A DNA stretch of 64,000 nt from Kastovskya adunca ATA6-11-RM4 (GTDB lineage Bacteria > Cyanobacteriota > Cyanobacteriia > Cyanobacteriales > Coleofasciculaceae): assembly GCA_019359445.1 (NCBI GenBank), contig JAHHHJ010000004.1, forward strand, positions 1-64,000, given 5' to 3'. Each line of letters begins with the position of its first letter. The stretch's first letter is position 1. The notes under the pieces were generated by a model, which saw only the letters and a program-made list of their open reading frames with translations, made no database searches and was not told the DNA's origin. Positions 10,332 through 19,534 of this stretch are shown here, piece after piece. The position numbers and the translations under genes were made by a program.

Positions 10332-10538
10332 CTATCGAAAATAGGGATAGCGACGGTAGTACCGCTTGAACTGCTCAATGTATTGGTCAGCATTGAGAAG
10401 GGTATCGGCAACCGCAACTGTCAGCACGGTGTCATCAGTGAAGCGACATTTAGGGTGGAATAGGGGAAACTCTTTGGTTTTGATGTTGTTTCCCTCGTAA
10501 ACTGAACCGATAATGTCGCCCGCGATCGCTCCTAGCAT
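10332..10538 (-). pseudogene. N-terminal fragment of an ADP-ribosylglycohydrolase family protein
   Basis: Only 68 residues remain. The sequence LGAIAGDIIGSVYEGNNIKT followed by FTDDTVLTVAVAD is the N-terminal metal-binding signature of DraG-type ADP-ribosylglycohydrolases, which normally have 250-300 residues. The frame stops after YRRYPYFR, where the intact family would continue with a glycine-rich loop and the rest of the helical domain. No continuation is found downstream in the other minus frames. This is a truncated remnant and lacks the second pair of metal-binding aspartates. It is probably not functional. Confidence 0.8.
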
Positions 10539-10765
10539 GATTGTCTCCTTTACCTCAGACAGTAAGCTTTCCTGGTGCGATGAGAGCCGTGCAGGGATGG
10601 TGAGCGATCGCCAAATTGATGCTGTGTGAATAAAAGCTTGCGATTAGTCGTCATTTATCAAGAGATTCGATATCTAAATAAAGTTAAAAATTTCTTATTA
10701 AATCAATTATATTGCCAATAAATCCTATCTTTATATCAGTCGCTTTTTGGATGGCTTAATTCTTT

Positions 10766-11341
10766 ATGATTAACTACATCACATTGATGTTGATTAATAT
10801 GGTAGCGGGGCTAGTTCTATTAGCTTTATTTGTCTATAAAGGGTTAGATGACTCTTACCAAAAACGTTGGATTCCCGGTTTTGGCATGACTGGCGCGATC
10901 GCGTTTGTAACAGGCTTACATATGATCTTTACCTGGCCCATAACAGGCAGCTTCAATATTGCTTTCGGCGAGACTTCCGTGTTGTTTGGCACCTTATTCC
11001 TCGGTGCATCTGTATCTCTAGCATTGGGTTGGGATTTAATCACTGTCGCCATTTATGCCTTCTTTGCAGGGACAGCAGCAATTGTAATTGGGTTACGAAT
11101 CATCAATCTAGGGCTAACACGACAGCCTCTAATCTCAGGTATTGGTTTTATCCTCTCTGGTTTAGCTGGCGTTTGTGCTGCCCCCGCACTGTATTGGAAA
11201 ACCAATCGCGCTTTTCGCTTAATTGGTGTCGCTGTCTTGGTTATTGCTGCCTTAATTTGGGCAATCACGGGATTTCGAGCCTATTGGGGACACTTGGCTG
11301 ACTACACCGACTGGAAGCCGCTTCCGATGCAGTCGCCATAG
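10766..11341 (+). CDS. DUF981 family membrane protein
   Basis: This 191-residue protein has about six hydrophobic segments, starting with MINYITLMLINMVAGLVLLA. The order of motifs (WIPGFGMTGAIAFVTGLHM, then TWPITGSFNIAFGE, then LFLGASVSLALGWDL) matches the DUF981 / COG3374 family of predicted membrane proteins. Their function is unknown. The C-terminus ends with HLADYTDWKPLP, which is probably outside the membrane. The gene stands alone and points toward the copper block, which is on the opposite strand. The family call is fairly secure. Confidence 0.8.
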   Translation: MINYITLMLINMVAGLVLLALFVYKGLDDSYQKRWIPGFGMTGAIAFVTGLHMIFTWPITGSFNIAFGETSVLFGTLFLGASVSLALGWDLITVAIYAFFAGTAAIVIGLRIINLGLTRQPLISGIGFILSGLAGVCAAPALYWKTNRAFRLIGVAVLVIAALIWAITGFRAYWGHLADYTDWKPLPMQSP

Positions 11342-11458
11342 TTGTAGCAAGTCCTAAAGTAGGGGCACGGGAAGCCACATGGATGTCAACTTAAGGTAGA
11401 AATGCCTTCTGTATCAGGCTTTTGGCGCTCTCCCACCCTACGGGAAGCAGGCACTCGT

Positions 11459-11493
11459 CCCCTAACCCCTTCTCCCCGCTCACGGGGAGGGGC
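11459..11493. repeat. Dispersed repeat with CCCCTAACCCCTTCTCCC and a hairpin
   Basis: This is the cyanobacterial-type intergenic repeat with CTCCCCG paired to CGGGGAG around a four-base loop. A related copy with the same CCCCTAACCCCTTCTCCC lead is at about 40588-40625. It lies just after the stop codons of two convergent genes and may end transcription there. Confidence 0.6.
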
Positions 11494-11537
11494 GATTATG
11501 AAGCGCAATATTATAGAGAAGTGGTACAACTCATAAC

Positions 11538-12466
11538 TCACTTCACCTCTACCCAAAAATCTGTGGTTACAATTTTGCCCCCACGGTTGAATTGTCCCCA
11601 AAGTTTATATTTTCCAGGCTGAGGAAAGCTGGTATGAAAACTTACTTCTCCAACGCGACTCTTGCCTAGGGCATGGGCGTGAATGTAGTTTTCTTGGATG
11701 ATTGGTGAGGATTGGCGAAGGATGACGAGATGCCCTTTTTCTCCTAAGTAAGGCTGCAAGTTTGTCAGCGGTTGATTAGTTTTCGCATCTTGCAAGTTGA
11801 ATTGCAAGGTCACTTCTTCACCTGCTTTGATTGTCGGGTTAGAAAGGCTAAGTGTGGCTTTTGTATCGCTAAAGGTTTTGGTGCGATTTAAATCGGTAGG
11901 AAAGGGAGTTGAAAGTTTTCCTGGAACTGTTGCTTTTAGCAGCGAAACTTGTTCCTTTTGTCCCGCAGGTTTGTAGTCAGCGAACAGGTTGTAATTTCCA
12001 GGTTGAGGAAAATCGGCATTAATTTCAAAGCGTCCGTTGCCTTTGAATTCGGGATGAAGATGGCTGAAATGTTGCAGGTCGTCGCTCACTACGATTAAGT
12101 GCATGAGCTGTTCTTGAAAGGTATCGAAATTCGCGATCGCCTTCCCGTTTGAGCCTTGAACATCAATAACCAGGGGAACTGATTGATTCGGGGCAATTGT
12201 TTGAGGAAGCGTCAGTTTTGCTTGTGCGGTTTCTGTCTTGTGAGGAGTGGCGGCGTTGTCCATCTGATGCCCTGCATGAGAGTCATGGTTTGGCATTGAA
12301 TGCCCTGCATGGGGTCAGTGGCAGGGTTGGAATGTGTCGCGTCGTGCATCATGCCTTGATGATTCATTTTGCTGAGGGAGTGGATTGCCACTGTTGCAAC
12401 CGTTCCCCCAGCTAGCAAAGCAGCGATCGCGTAAATCAATGAGGATTTTTTGATGGTTCTACGCAT
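11538..12466 (-). CDS. Secreted His/Met-rich protein, probably copper-related, with a one-base frameshift
   Basis: The gene appears to start at 12466 (MRRTIKKSSLIYAI), giving a signal peptide and a Met/His segment (MNHQGMMHDATH). The reading frame is lost at a run of four G (plus strand 12311-12314). One extra base there would join the N-terminus to the downstream frame (from 12296, MPNHDSHAGHQMDN), which encodes the remaining 252 residues. The body has two similar beta-sandwich-like stretches with FPQPGNYNLFADY and FPQPGKYKLWGQF, and an HFSHLHPEF motif, as in FixH/YtkA-like secreted domains. The start overlaps the stop of the cupredoxin gene by eight bases, so the two genes are probably translated together from the MerR-type promoter at about 13.07 kb. 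The break may be real or a sequencing error. Confidence 0.7.
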
Positions 12467-13007
12467 GGGTATTTCTTTGAGAATTAGACGCTGATTCTTG
12501 AACTTCGACGACACCCCGGAACATATTCATGCCACAGGTAAATTGATACTGTCCTGGCGTTTCTGGCGTAAATTCTACAGGTGTCACCTGATTCAAATCC
12601 AGATCGGCTGCAATGTGGAAATCTGGTAGTAATACTTGCTCCAAGCAGCTACTGGGATCTTTTCGCACAAAATTCAACCGCACGGGTTGCCCCGCTTGCA
12701 CAACAACGCGGTCTGGATCGTAACCGCCATCGACCGCGATCGCTATTTCCTGCACTCCTTCACCCGCCTCAGCTTGCTTTGCAGAACTTTTGCTAAAGAG
12801 AAACCACCACAACTCTGCACCGATCAATGCCAAGCCACCGAAGGTTACAGCAAGTTTCAATGGCAACGGTTGCTCAATGGGTTGAAATTCGCCAGTTGTC
12901 TCCACCCCAGTTTCAATTGGTCTAGCTGTAGCAGGAGTACCGGAGGCAATTGAGAGCAAAAGCCCCAATCCTACGAGGCGTCCGTAAATCTTTGTTTTAG
13001 TTAGCAT
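12459..13007 (-). CDS. Membrane-anchored cupredoxin-domain protein
   Basis: The protein has 182 residues. A signal-like segment (about 1-28) and a membrane helix (about 50-66, LAVTFGGLALIGAELWWFLF) are followed by a cupredoxin domain (about 85-170). Copper-site motifs are visible: FHIAADL carries a possible ligand histidine and YQFTCGMNMFRG carries Cys and Met. This arrangement matches Cupredoxin_1 proteins found beside copper ATPases. Likely roles are copper binding or transfer at the outer face of the membrane. The gene is first in a two-gene unit with the secreted His/Met-rich protein and has a MerR-type promoter 37-68 bases upstream of its start. Confidence 0.8.
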   Translation of the reverse strand: MLTKTKIYGRLVGLGLLLSIASGTPATARPIETGVETTGEFQPIEQPLPLKLAVTFGGLALIGAELWWFLFSKSSAKQAEAGEGVQEIAIAVDGGYDPDRVVVQAGQPVRLNFVRKDPSSCLEQVLLPDFHIAADLDLNQVTPVEFTPETPGQYQFTCGMNMFRGVVEVQESASNSQRNTHA

Positions 13008-13043
13008 GGCTCAAAGGCTCTTTCCTTAATGCTCCACCTTTCT

Positions 13044-13075
13044 ATTATGAAGTCTCCACTGTAGTGGAGAGTCAA
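13044..13075 (-). promoter_or_regulatory. MerR-type metal-responsive promoter of the cupredoxin gene
   Basis: On the minus strand TTGACT (-35) and CATAAT (-10) are separated by 20 bases. The spacer holds the dyad CTCCACTACAGTGGAG. An overlong spacer centred on a dyad is the hallmark of promoters activated by MerR-family regulators such as CueR, ZntR and CoaR. The copA promoter at 18702-18734 has the same design and flanks. No MerR gene was seen in the window. Confidence 0.8.
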
Positions 13076-13094
13076 GAAAAACAGGGTGAAGAAA

Positions 13095-13397
13095 TTAACC
13101 TCCATCCAGCTTCTGAGCCACCAGATATTGCCGCTCCTCACAATCTGTCCCTTCAGACTGCAAGGTTTCGCAATCCATAAAATAGGTTGGGTCTTCTCCT
13201 ACAACTGCCGGGTTTCTTTCCACTATCGTTCCATCAAGTCGGCACCAGTAATCGCGCTGTTTTTGAAAGGGCATCAGCAGCACATTCCATAGCTTGTTGT
13301 CATCGGGGTTGGAGTACGCTGGAACGCCGATGTCGATTTCTGACTGGGGGACGTTTAGCCGCAGGGTGCGATGGAGTCCCACCAAGGAAATAAGCAA
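13095..13397 (-). CDS. Hypothetical protein, possibly a gene remnant
   Basis: This open frame of 100 residues has a protein-like composition (NPDDNKLWNVLLMPFQKQRDYW, two short acidic stretches, and cysteines in CETLQSEGTDCEERQY). I do not recognise a family. The first residues, MLISLVGLHRTLRLNVPQ, are not a clear signal peptide, and the true start may be lower. It lies just upstream of the MerR-type promoter on the same strand. It could be a small soluble cyanobacterial protein or the end of a decayed gene. Confidence 0.4.
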   Translation of the reverse strand: MLISLVGLHRTLRLNVPQSEIDIGVPAYSNPDDNKLWNVLLMPFQKQRDYWCRLDGTIVERNPAVVGEDPTYFMDCETLQSEGTDCEERQYLVAQKLDGG

Positions 13398-13722
13398 CTA
13401 TAAGTCATCCTCAATGAGCGGGACTTCTAAAAGAGGGCAGCGATCGCGTCGCTCTTTTTTCTTTATTTCCACTTCAAAGAAGCGGTTACTGATATTTTTG
13501 CGTCTGTTGATTGAATAGATTAGAAAAATTGTTAAGCGCCTATTTTGCAGAAGACAATTCTTCAGATGGTGACATTAGTGAAGATTTTGGAAGAGCCGTT
13601 CTTCAAACAAAGTTCTTTATCTAAGATTGAGGTTACTTAGACGGCTAGGGTGGCAAAAGTTACAATATAGGCTTGTTGCAACTCAGCGATCTACCTGAGC
13701 AATTTCTTCACGAGAAATCACG
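13398..13722. other. Gene-free interval upstream of the MetOD1 gene
   Basis: No supported gene was seen. The stretch is AT-rich in its second half and should contain the promoter for the two-gene signalling unit that starts at 13723. A single HIP1-like octamer overlaps 13440. Confidence 0.4.
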
Positions 13723-14268
13723 ATGAATAGTTCTTCTAAAACTGATTCGATAAGCGATCGCAGCATCCCTTTAGAACGCGATGTATTTTTACGCACCTTA
13801 ATTCGAGAATTGGCTGGCACCCTTCAAGATGTAGTTGGTACAGAGGAAGCCTCAGGGTTTATTAGCGTAGTTGGTCAAAACATGGGTAGGCAGATAGACC
13901 GAGACTACAAATCGGCTCTCAAGGTTTCTAATCTGACGCGGGAGCAAGTAGCCGATGTCTTAGTAGACTTAAAGCGGCGAATTCAGGGCGACTTTTTTAT
14001 CATTGAGCAAACAGATGAAAAGATTGTTTTGGGGAATCGTGCTTGTCCGTTTGCCGACAAAGTCATCGATCGCCCTGCCATGTGTATGATGACCTCAAAT
14101 GTCTTTGGTTCGATAGCCGCCGATAACCTAGGGTATGCCAAGGTGGAACTGCAAGAGACGATTGCCATGGGCGATGCTGGATGCAGAGTGGTTGTTTACT
14201 TAAAACCCACTCCAGAGGCAGAAGAAAGTCAAGGAAGAGAATACTTTAAGGGAGAGGATGAGGGTTGA
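13723..14268 (+). CDS. Methanogen output domain 1 (MetOD1) protein
   Basis: This 181-residue protein carries a MetOD1-type domain over about residues 25-165: [32 protein letters not shown], then a cysteine-containing [23 protein letters not shown] and [19 protein letters not shown]. The CPF...MC...GC cysteines are typical, and the domain is thought to be an output or sensor module. It overlaps the next gene, a hybrid histidine kinase, by four bases (GTTGA, where the kinase starts at TTG), so the two are almost certainly co-translated. They probably form one signalling pair, but the signal is unknown. Confidence 0.75.
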   Translation: MNSSSKTDSISDRSIPLERDVFLRTLIRELAGTLQDVVGTEEASGFISVVGQNMGRQIDRDYKSALKVSNLTREQVADVLVDLKRRIQGDFFIIEQTDEKIVLGNRACPFADKVIDRPAMCMMTSNVFGSIAADNLGYAKVELQETIAMGDAGCRVVVYLKPTPEAEESQGREYFKGEDEG

Positions 14269-15911
14269 CGCCCGAACAGTTTCTTGAACTCGCCAAAGTA
14301 TTACCGGAACCCTCGCTCCTGATTACTGGAGACGGACAGATTCTAGCTGCCAATCCACCAGTTACTAAGACACTGGGGCTACGCCGTCAGGAGCTGGAGG
14401 GAAAAATGCTTGTTGAGTTGGTAACAAATCCTCCTGAGAAAGTTAAACAATATCTAGGTGCTTGCTCCAGAAGCCGGGAAATGGTGCTTAGCTCGTTAAC
14501 GTTTCGTAATACTGAGGGACAACCTTGCTTGTATCGCTGCGAAGGGGCAGTGCTGCAACCGCGATCGCCGGAATCTCCTTCACTGATTTTCTTGCGTTTA
14601 AAAAACATGGACTCCGCTAGCAGCAGATTCGTCCTCCTGAACAAAAAAATAGATGAATTGGCAAAAGAAATCCGGGAGCGTCAACGAGTAGAAGCAGAAC
14701 GGGCGCAACTGTTGGTGCGGGAGCAGTTGGCACGAGCGGAGGCTGAGAAGCTGAATCGATTGAAGGATGAATTTCTCTCCACCCTTTCCCACGAGTTGCG
14801 GACTCCCCTCAATTCTATCCTCGGCTGGTCTCAAATCCTTCGCACCCGCAAATCGAACGAAGCAACGACAATTCGTGCCTTAGAAACAATCGAGCGCAAT
14901 GCTAGGTCTCAGGCGCAGCTAGTTGAGGATCTCCTCAATGTTTCACGCATCATTACGGGCAAGATTCGTTTGCATGTTCAAGCAGTTGAGCTAATATCAG
15001 TCATTGAAGCCGCAATGGATACCGTGCGACCTGCCGCTGAGGCGAAAAACATTCGACTGCAATCAGTCCTCGATCCAGCAGCAGGGCCGATTTTAGGAGA
15101 CTTTGAGCGGTTACAGCAGATCGCCTGGAATCTCCTCAGCAATGCAATTAAGTTCACGCCAAAAGGCGGGCGCGTTCAGGTGGGGCTGAAACGAATTAAT
15201 TCTCATGTTGAGATTATTGTGACGGATACAGGGCAAGGCATTAGCGCGGAGTTCCTTCCCTACGTCTTCGATCGCTTTCGCCAAGCCGATAATTCCATCA
15301 CCCGAACCTTTGGTGGGTTGGGGCTAGGGTTAGCGATTGTGCGTCAGCTAGTTGAGCTACATGGCGGAACAGTGCATGTGGAGAGTCCAGGTGAAGGACA
15401 AGGAGCGATGTTTACTGTAAATTTACCGCTGATGGCAGTTAGCCCGAAGGCTATTGAACCAGAATGGGTACATCCAACAGTGGGAGGTAGCGTTCCGTTT
15501 GACTACTCACCTCGGCTAGATGGATTAAGGATACTTGTCGTGGATGATGAGGCGGATGTCCGCGAGCTAATTACCTACATACTAGAAGCCTGTGGGACTG
15601 AAGTCCTAGCGGCGGCTTCGGCAGATGAAGCGATCGCAGCACTGACTCGCTCTTCTACAGCAATAGATGTGTTAATCAGCGATATTGGGATGCCGGATGA
15701 AGATGGTTATACGCTGCTGCGTAGAGTGAGAGCGCTAAAGCCAGAAAACGGCGGAAAAATTCCCGCTATAGCCCTGACAGCCTATGCCAGAACGGAGGAT
15801 CGTAGGACTGCTCTTTTAGCAGGCTTCCAGTGCCATATTGCCAAACCCGTTGAACCTGCCGAATTAGTTGCAGTAGTTGCAAATTTAGCCGGACGCACTC
15901 AATATCTCTAA
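14265..15911 (+). CDS. PAS-containing hybrid histidine kinase with receiver domain
   Basis: This 548-residue protein starts at a TTG that overlaps the stop of the MetOD1 gene. Order of domains: PAS (about 5-115, [21 protein letters not shown]), a short coiled coil (about 120-165), HisKA with phospho-acceptor His176 in [10 protein letters not shown], HATPase (about 270-390, with [21 protein letters not shown] and [13 protein letters not shown]), and a receiver domain (about 420-545) with phospho-acceptor Asp473 in [13 protein letters not shown]. There is no membrane segment, so it is a cytoplasmic sensor. All key residues are present. The partner output protein or downstream response regulator is not next to it. 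Confidence 0.9.
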   Translation: MTPEQFLELAKVLPEPSLLITGDGQILAANPPVTKTLGLRRQELEGKMLVELVTNPPEKVKQYLGACSRSREMVLSSLTFRNTEGQPCLYRCEGAVLQPRSPESPSLIFLRLKNMDSASSRFVLLNKKIDELAKEIRERQRVEAERAQLLVREQLARAEAEKLNRLKDEFLSTLSHELRTPLNSILGWSQILRTRKSNEATTIRALETIERNARSQAQLVEDLLNVSRIITGKIRLHVQAVELISVIEAAMDTVRPAAEAKNIRLQSVLDPAAGPILGDFERLQQIAWNLLSNAIKFTPKGGRVQVGLKRINSHVEIIVTDTGQGISAEFLPYVFDRFRQADNSITRTFGGLGLGLAIVRQLVELHGGTVHVESPGEGQGAMFTVNLPLMAVSPKAIEPEWVHPTVGGSVPFDYSPRLDGLRILVVDDEADVRELITYILEACGTEVLAAASADEAIAALTRSSTAIDVLISDIGMPDEDGYTLLRRVRALKPENGGKIPAIALTAYARTEDRRTALLAGFQCHIAKPVEPAELVAVVANLAGRTQYL

Positions 15912-15961
15912 ATTTTTGTCAGTCAATTAGGGCAGCGATCGCCTAAATGCAACGGAGCTAC

Positions 15962-16294
15962 CTACCCAGTAGCACCACTTGAGGTAGTAGTGTAAGTGGC
16001 GCACTGTGCAACACTATCCAGAAGGTTAACGGTGATTGAATCTGCTATGCACCTCTGCCCTTCGTTATAGGTGCAGTCAATTACGTCGCACTGGGACACA
16101 TCGCCCGCTCCTCTGGCAACCTGCACTGAAGACGATGGCTCTTCTGTTGTGTAGGTGTAACACTGGGCCAGATCATCTAAAAAGGTAACGTCAATTGCGC
16201 CTGCTATGCACCTCTGCCCTTCGTTGTAAGTGCAATTCATTACGTCGCATTGAGACACAATACCTAAGTCGATAGGCTCGCCTGTTTGAACCAT
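15962..16294 (-). CDS. Tandem DUF1540 cysteine-rich protein
   Basis: The protein has 110 residues made of two near-copies of one domain. Each contains the pattern SQCDV-(M/I)-(N/D)-CTYNEGQRCIA, a short strand, and a final AQC with YTYTT or ATYTT. This is the DUF1540 pattern of four conserved cysteines, thought to bind a metal, with no known enzyme role. It is preceded by a good ribosome site (AGGAG) before MVQTGEPIDLG. It lies between a histidine kinase and a copper ATPase, on the strand of the ATPase, so a metal-related role is possible but not shown. Confidence 0.8.
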   Translation of the reverse strand: MVQTGEPIDLGIVSQCDVMNCTYNEGQRCIAGAIDVTFLDDLAQCYTYTTEEPSSSVQVARGAGDVSQCDVIDCTYNEGQRCIADSITVNLLDSVAQCATYTTTSSGATG

Positions 16295-16408
16295 AGCTTC
16301 TCCTGCCGCAAGCTGTTTGCTTAGAGCACTTTAATCACAATAGTTCGCGAAAATCGTATCGTAGGCAACATGGGATGCGATCACAGGTGAGGCTTAAATA
16401 ATCCTGTT

Positions 16409-18670
16409 TTATTCATTACTTTTGGGTTGAAAATTCCGCAAGCGCAAGGCATTAGTTACGACGGAGACAGAACTAAACGCCATCGCCGCCCCGGCAATAA
16501 TCGGGTTCAGCAACCAGCCTGTAAAGGGATAGAGAATTCCGGCAGCAATGGGAATTCCTAAGGTGTTGTAGATAAAGGCAAAAAAGAGATTTTGGCGAAT
16601 ATTGCGAATCGTCGCGCGAGAAAGCTGAATTGCCGTCACGATTCCGGTTAAGTCGCCAGAAATTAAGGTAATATCGCTGGCGGCGATCGCCACATCTGTT
16701 CCCGTACCGATCGCTATCCCGATATTTGCCTGAGCAAGGGCGGGAGCATCGTTGATTCCATCCCCTACCATCGCCACAATTTTGCCTTCTTGTTGCAGTT
16801 GCTTGATTTTTTCTGCCTTTTGATCGGGACGAACTTCGGCAAAAACCCGCTGAATGCCAACTTCGCGGGCGATCGCTTCTGCGGTTTGGCGATTATCGCC
16901 CGTAAGCATCACCACCTCTAAACCCATCTTGCGTAGCGCTTTTACGGCACTGGCTGAAGAGGATTTCAGGGTATCGGCAATGCCAACAGCCGCTTCAACT
17001 TGCCCATCCACCGCAATTAAAGCCGTGCTTTTGCTAGAGGCTGCCCATTGTTCGAGAGAATCTAAGAGCGATCGCGCCTCAATTCCCAACTCCGCCATCC
17101 ATCTAGACGTGCCGATTTGTACTAAGCGATCGTTAACTGTTCCCTGAACTCCTTTCCCAGGAACCGCTTCAAAGTTGCTGACATCGGGTAAAGGTTGTTC
17201 CGCCCCTTGAGATTTTGCGTATTCAACAATTGCCGCTGCTAAGGGATGCTCGGAATTGCGTTCAACAGCAGCAGCAAGCCGCAATAGCTTAATTTCGTTG
17301 TGGTGGGCAGTTCCGCGAACGGTGATGTAATTCGTTACTACAGGCTTACCTTCTGTGAGCGTTCCGGTTTTATCGAGAACAAGAGATTGAATTTCGTGGG
17401 CAGTTTCCAAGCTTTCCGCCCCTTGAATTAAAATGCCGTTTTCCGCCCCTTTACCCGTACCTACCATTACCGAAGTTGGGGTGGCTAAACCCAAAGCACA
17501 GGGACAGGCAATAATTAGCACTCCCACTGTTGTAATCATTGCTAGGGTGAGATTGCCCATCAAATTGAACCAGATCACGAAAGTAGCGATCGCGATCGCC
17601 ATGACGACAGGGACAAACAACCCCGTCACCCGATCCGCCAAGCGCTGAATGGGGGCTTTTGAGCCTTGCGCCTGCTGCACTAACCGCACGATTTGCGCCA
17701 GTACCGTATCCTTCCCAATCCGCGAGGCTTGGAACTTGAAGCTACCTGACTTATTAATTGTTGCGCCAATTACTTCATCACCCGGTTGCTTTTTCACAGG
17801 CAAACTTTCGCCCGTCACCATCGCTTCATCAACCGTCGAAGTGCCATCCACCACTTCCCCATCCACCGGGATTTTTTCCCCCGGACGCACTAAGATGACA
17901 TCGCCAACCTGCACTTCCTCAATGGGGATATCGACTTCCTCCCCTTGGCGAATTACCCGTGCTGTCTTCGCTTGCAAGCCCATGAGTTCGCGAATCGCTG
18001 CTGAGGTTTGCCCTCGCGCCCGATTTTCAAAAAATCGCCCCAAGAGGATTAAGGTAATCACAATGGCGGCAGTTTCGTAATAGACGGCTGGCTCTAACCC
18101 TTGCGCGATAAAAAATCCGGGGAAAATCGTGGCAAATAGAGAATAAAAATACGCCGCACTCGTCCCTAAGGCAATTAGGGTATTCATATCAGCCGAGCGG
18201 CGTTTAAATGCCTTCCACGCACCGCGATAAAACGACAACCCGCACCAAAACTGTACGGGTGTCGTCAACACGAGTTGCAACCAAAAATTGTGCAGCCATC
18301 CGGGAATCAGGGGGATATGCACTCCTGTCATCATCGGTAGCCCTCCAATCAGCAGCACGACACTGATCGCACCACCCACGATGAGTTTGCGGATTAAGTC
18401 TCGCTTTTGGGCTTTGCGAATCTCTTGCTCGGTATCGTCTTCCACCGCCCCCATTTCCTGAAGCGGCGAAGCACCGTACCCGGCATCCGTAACGGCTTGC
18501 TGAATGGCTTCTAAGTTGGTTTTTTGGGGATTGTACTGAACTGTTGCTTGTTCGGCTCCAAAGTTGACGCTGCACTCAACCACGCCAGGGGCGGCTTGAA
18601 TGGCTTGCTCGATATTGGCAGCACAACCTGCACAACTCATACCCCGCAGTTTTAATGTGAGGGTTTCCAT
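16409..18670 (-). CDS. copA: Copper-translocating P-type ATPase (CopA type)
   Basis: This P1B-type ATPase has about 753 residues from the ATG at 18670. The longer open frame up to 18733 runs through the promoter and is not the start. One N-terminal HMA domain carries [10 protein letters not shown]. The membrane CPC motif [10 protein letters not shown], the TGES motif [10 protein letters not shown], the phosphorylation motif [10 protein letters not shown], the HP motif SEHPLAAAI and the hinge motif [13 protein letters not shown] are all present. It exports or moves copper across the membrane, and its closest cyanobacterial relatives are PacS or CtaA. Direction cannot be read from the sequence. 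A MerR-type promoter lies 32-64 bases upstream. The copper chaperone gene is next on the same strand. Confidence 0.95.
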   Translation of the reverse strand: METLTLKLRGMSCAGCAANIEQAIQAAPGVVECSVNFGAEQATVQYNPQKTNLEAIQQAVTDAGYGASPLQEMGAVEDDTEQEIRKAQKRDLIRKLIVGGAISVVLLIGGLPMMTGVHIPLIPGWLHNFWLQLVLTTPVQFWCGLSFYRGAWKAFKRRSADMNTLIALGTSAAYFYSLFATIFPGFFIAQGLEPAVYYETAAIVITLILLGRFFENRARGQTSAAIRELMGLQAKTARVIRQGEEVDIPIEEVQVGDVILVRPGEKIPVDGEVVDGTSTVDEAMVTGESLPVKKQPGDEVIGATINKSGSFKFQASRIGKDTVLAQIVRLVQQAQGSKAPIQRLADRVTGLFVPVVMAIAIATFVIWFNLMGNLTLAMITTVGVLIIACPCALGLATPTSVMVGTGKGAENGILIQGAESLETAHEIQSLVLDKTGTLTEGKPVVTNYITVRGTAHHNEIKLLRLAAAVERNSEHPLAAAIVEYAKSQGAEQPLPDVSNFEAVPGKGVQGTVNDRLVQIGTSRWMAELGIEARSLLDSLEQWAASSKSTALIAVDGQVEAAVGIADTLKSSSASAVKALRKMGLEVVMLTGDNRQTAEAIAREVGIQRVFAEVRPDQKAEKIKQLQQEGKIVAMVGDGINDAPALAQANIGIAIGTGTDVAIAASDITLISGDLTGIVTAIQLSRATIRNIRQNLFFAFIYNTLGIPIAAGILYPFTGWLLNPIIAGAAMAFSSVSVVTNALRLRNFQPKSNE

Positions 18671-18701
18671 GACTAGCTTTTGCTCTTGGTTACTTTCCCT
18701 C

Positions 18702-18734
18702 AGGATAAAGTCTCCAGTCAAAGGGAGAGTCAAG
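18702..18734 (-). promoter_or_regulatory. MerR-type metal-responsive promoter of copA
   Basis: On the minus strand TTGACT (-35) and TATCCT (-10) are 20 bases apart. The spacer contains CTCCCTTTGACTGGAG, a dyad with the same outer bases as the operator of the cupredoxin gene (TTGACTCTCC...GGAGACTT). This placement also shows that translation starts at 18670 and not at 18733. Confidence 0.8.
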
Positions 18735-18755
18735 TCCCGCCGCCGTTAATATTAT

Positions 18756-18950
18756 TTAGACCACAGGATATCCGGCTGAGGCGATCGCTTCTCGCACGGC
18801 AGTTTCTGGCTTTTGCGTTTCGACGTTGACTATCTTGTTTTTTATGTCAACATCTATACGGGCATTAGGATCGAGAGAATGAACGGCTTTGGTGACTGTT
18901 TCTACGCAGCTAGCACAAGCTATTTTGGGAACCTGGAGTTGCATGGGCAT
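18756..18950 (-). CDS. Copper chaperone (HMA domain)
   Basis: This 64-residue protein is a single heavy-metal-associated domain: LQVPKIACASCVETVTKAVH carries the CASC copper-binding motif, and the end is IASAGYPVV. It resembles cyanobacterial Atx1, which passes Cu(I) to the N-terminal HMA domain of copper ATPases. It sits upstream of copA on the same strand, 86 bases before the copA start, but copA has its own MerR-type promoter in between. The start is at MPMQLQ; the second ATG two codons later would be equally good. Confidence 0.88.
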   Translation of the reverse strand: MPMQLQVPKIACASCVETVTKAVHSLDPNARIDVDIKNKIVNVETQKPETAVREAIASAGYPVV

Positions 18951-19147
18951 AAAATCCTCACTGTTAAGAAATTTGAAGACGAATTGCGATCGCCTTACTC
19001 AAAACTACCGAACTTTTCTCTTCCCTATTGGGAGGCTTGTAAATCGGCTTTCCCTCAACCATAAGAAAGATTTGCTGTCCTATTCATCCCAACGGTTAAT
19101 TTCTAAAACAATCAGACATCAGTTAATAGATGTAAAATTAATTCACT

Positions 19148-19534
19148 ATGTTTGACTCCAATTCTCTCTTTGAGTTTTCCCGGCAGTACTGCATCGCCAT
19201 CTGTGCGTTCCTCGTCCCCCTCAACTTGCTGCTAGCGGGGCTGACAATGACGTTTGCCGGACTGAATCGTTCGCGAAGACAGATTTCTCGGACGGCGGCG
19301 ATCGCCTGTATCCCGGCGTTAGTGATGATATTTCATGTATACACGTGGCTGGCGATCGGGGTGGTGATGGCACCCACCTACATCCTGCTGTGGCTGGGGA
19401 GTACCTGTCTTTGTCTAAATCTCTGGGCAATAATTCATCCCCAAAGCATGAGGATCTTGTTGAATTTGGTTGTTAGTCGCCTAAAAGCACTGAAACGGCG
19501 GCAAAACAGCATCGGTGCTAAAAACTTTCACTAA
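19148..19534 (+). CDS. Hypothetical small membrane protein
   Basis: The protein has 128 residues with three hydrophobic helices (about 15-37, 50-72 and 78-100) and a basic C-terminal tail (VSRLKALKRRQNS). SRRQISRTAAIACIPALVMIFHVYTWL is characteristic of a cyanobacterial family of unknown function that I cannot name. It lies divergent from the copper chaperone gene, with no visible link to copper. Coding potential is good and the start at MFDSNSLFEF is plausible. Confidence 0.6.
   Translation: MFDSNSLFEFSRQYCIAICAFLVPLNLLLAGLTMTFAGLNRSRRQISRTAAIACIPALVMIFHVYTWLAIGVVMAPTYILLWLGSTCLCLNLWAIIHPQSMRILLNLVVSRLKALKRRQNSIGAKNFH

Noticed and set aside
16409-18733. The longer copA start at 18733
   Set aside because: The additional 21 codons contain the MerR-type promoter, so transcription starts inside them; the ATG at 18670 begins the HMA domain.
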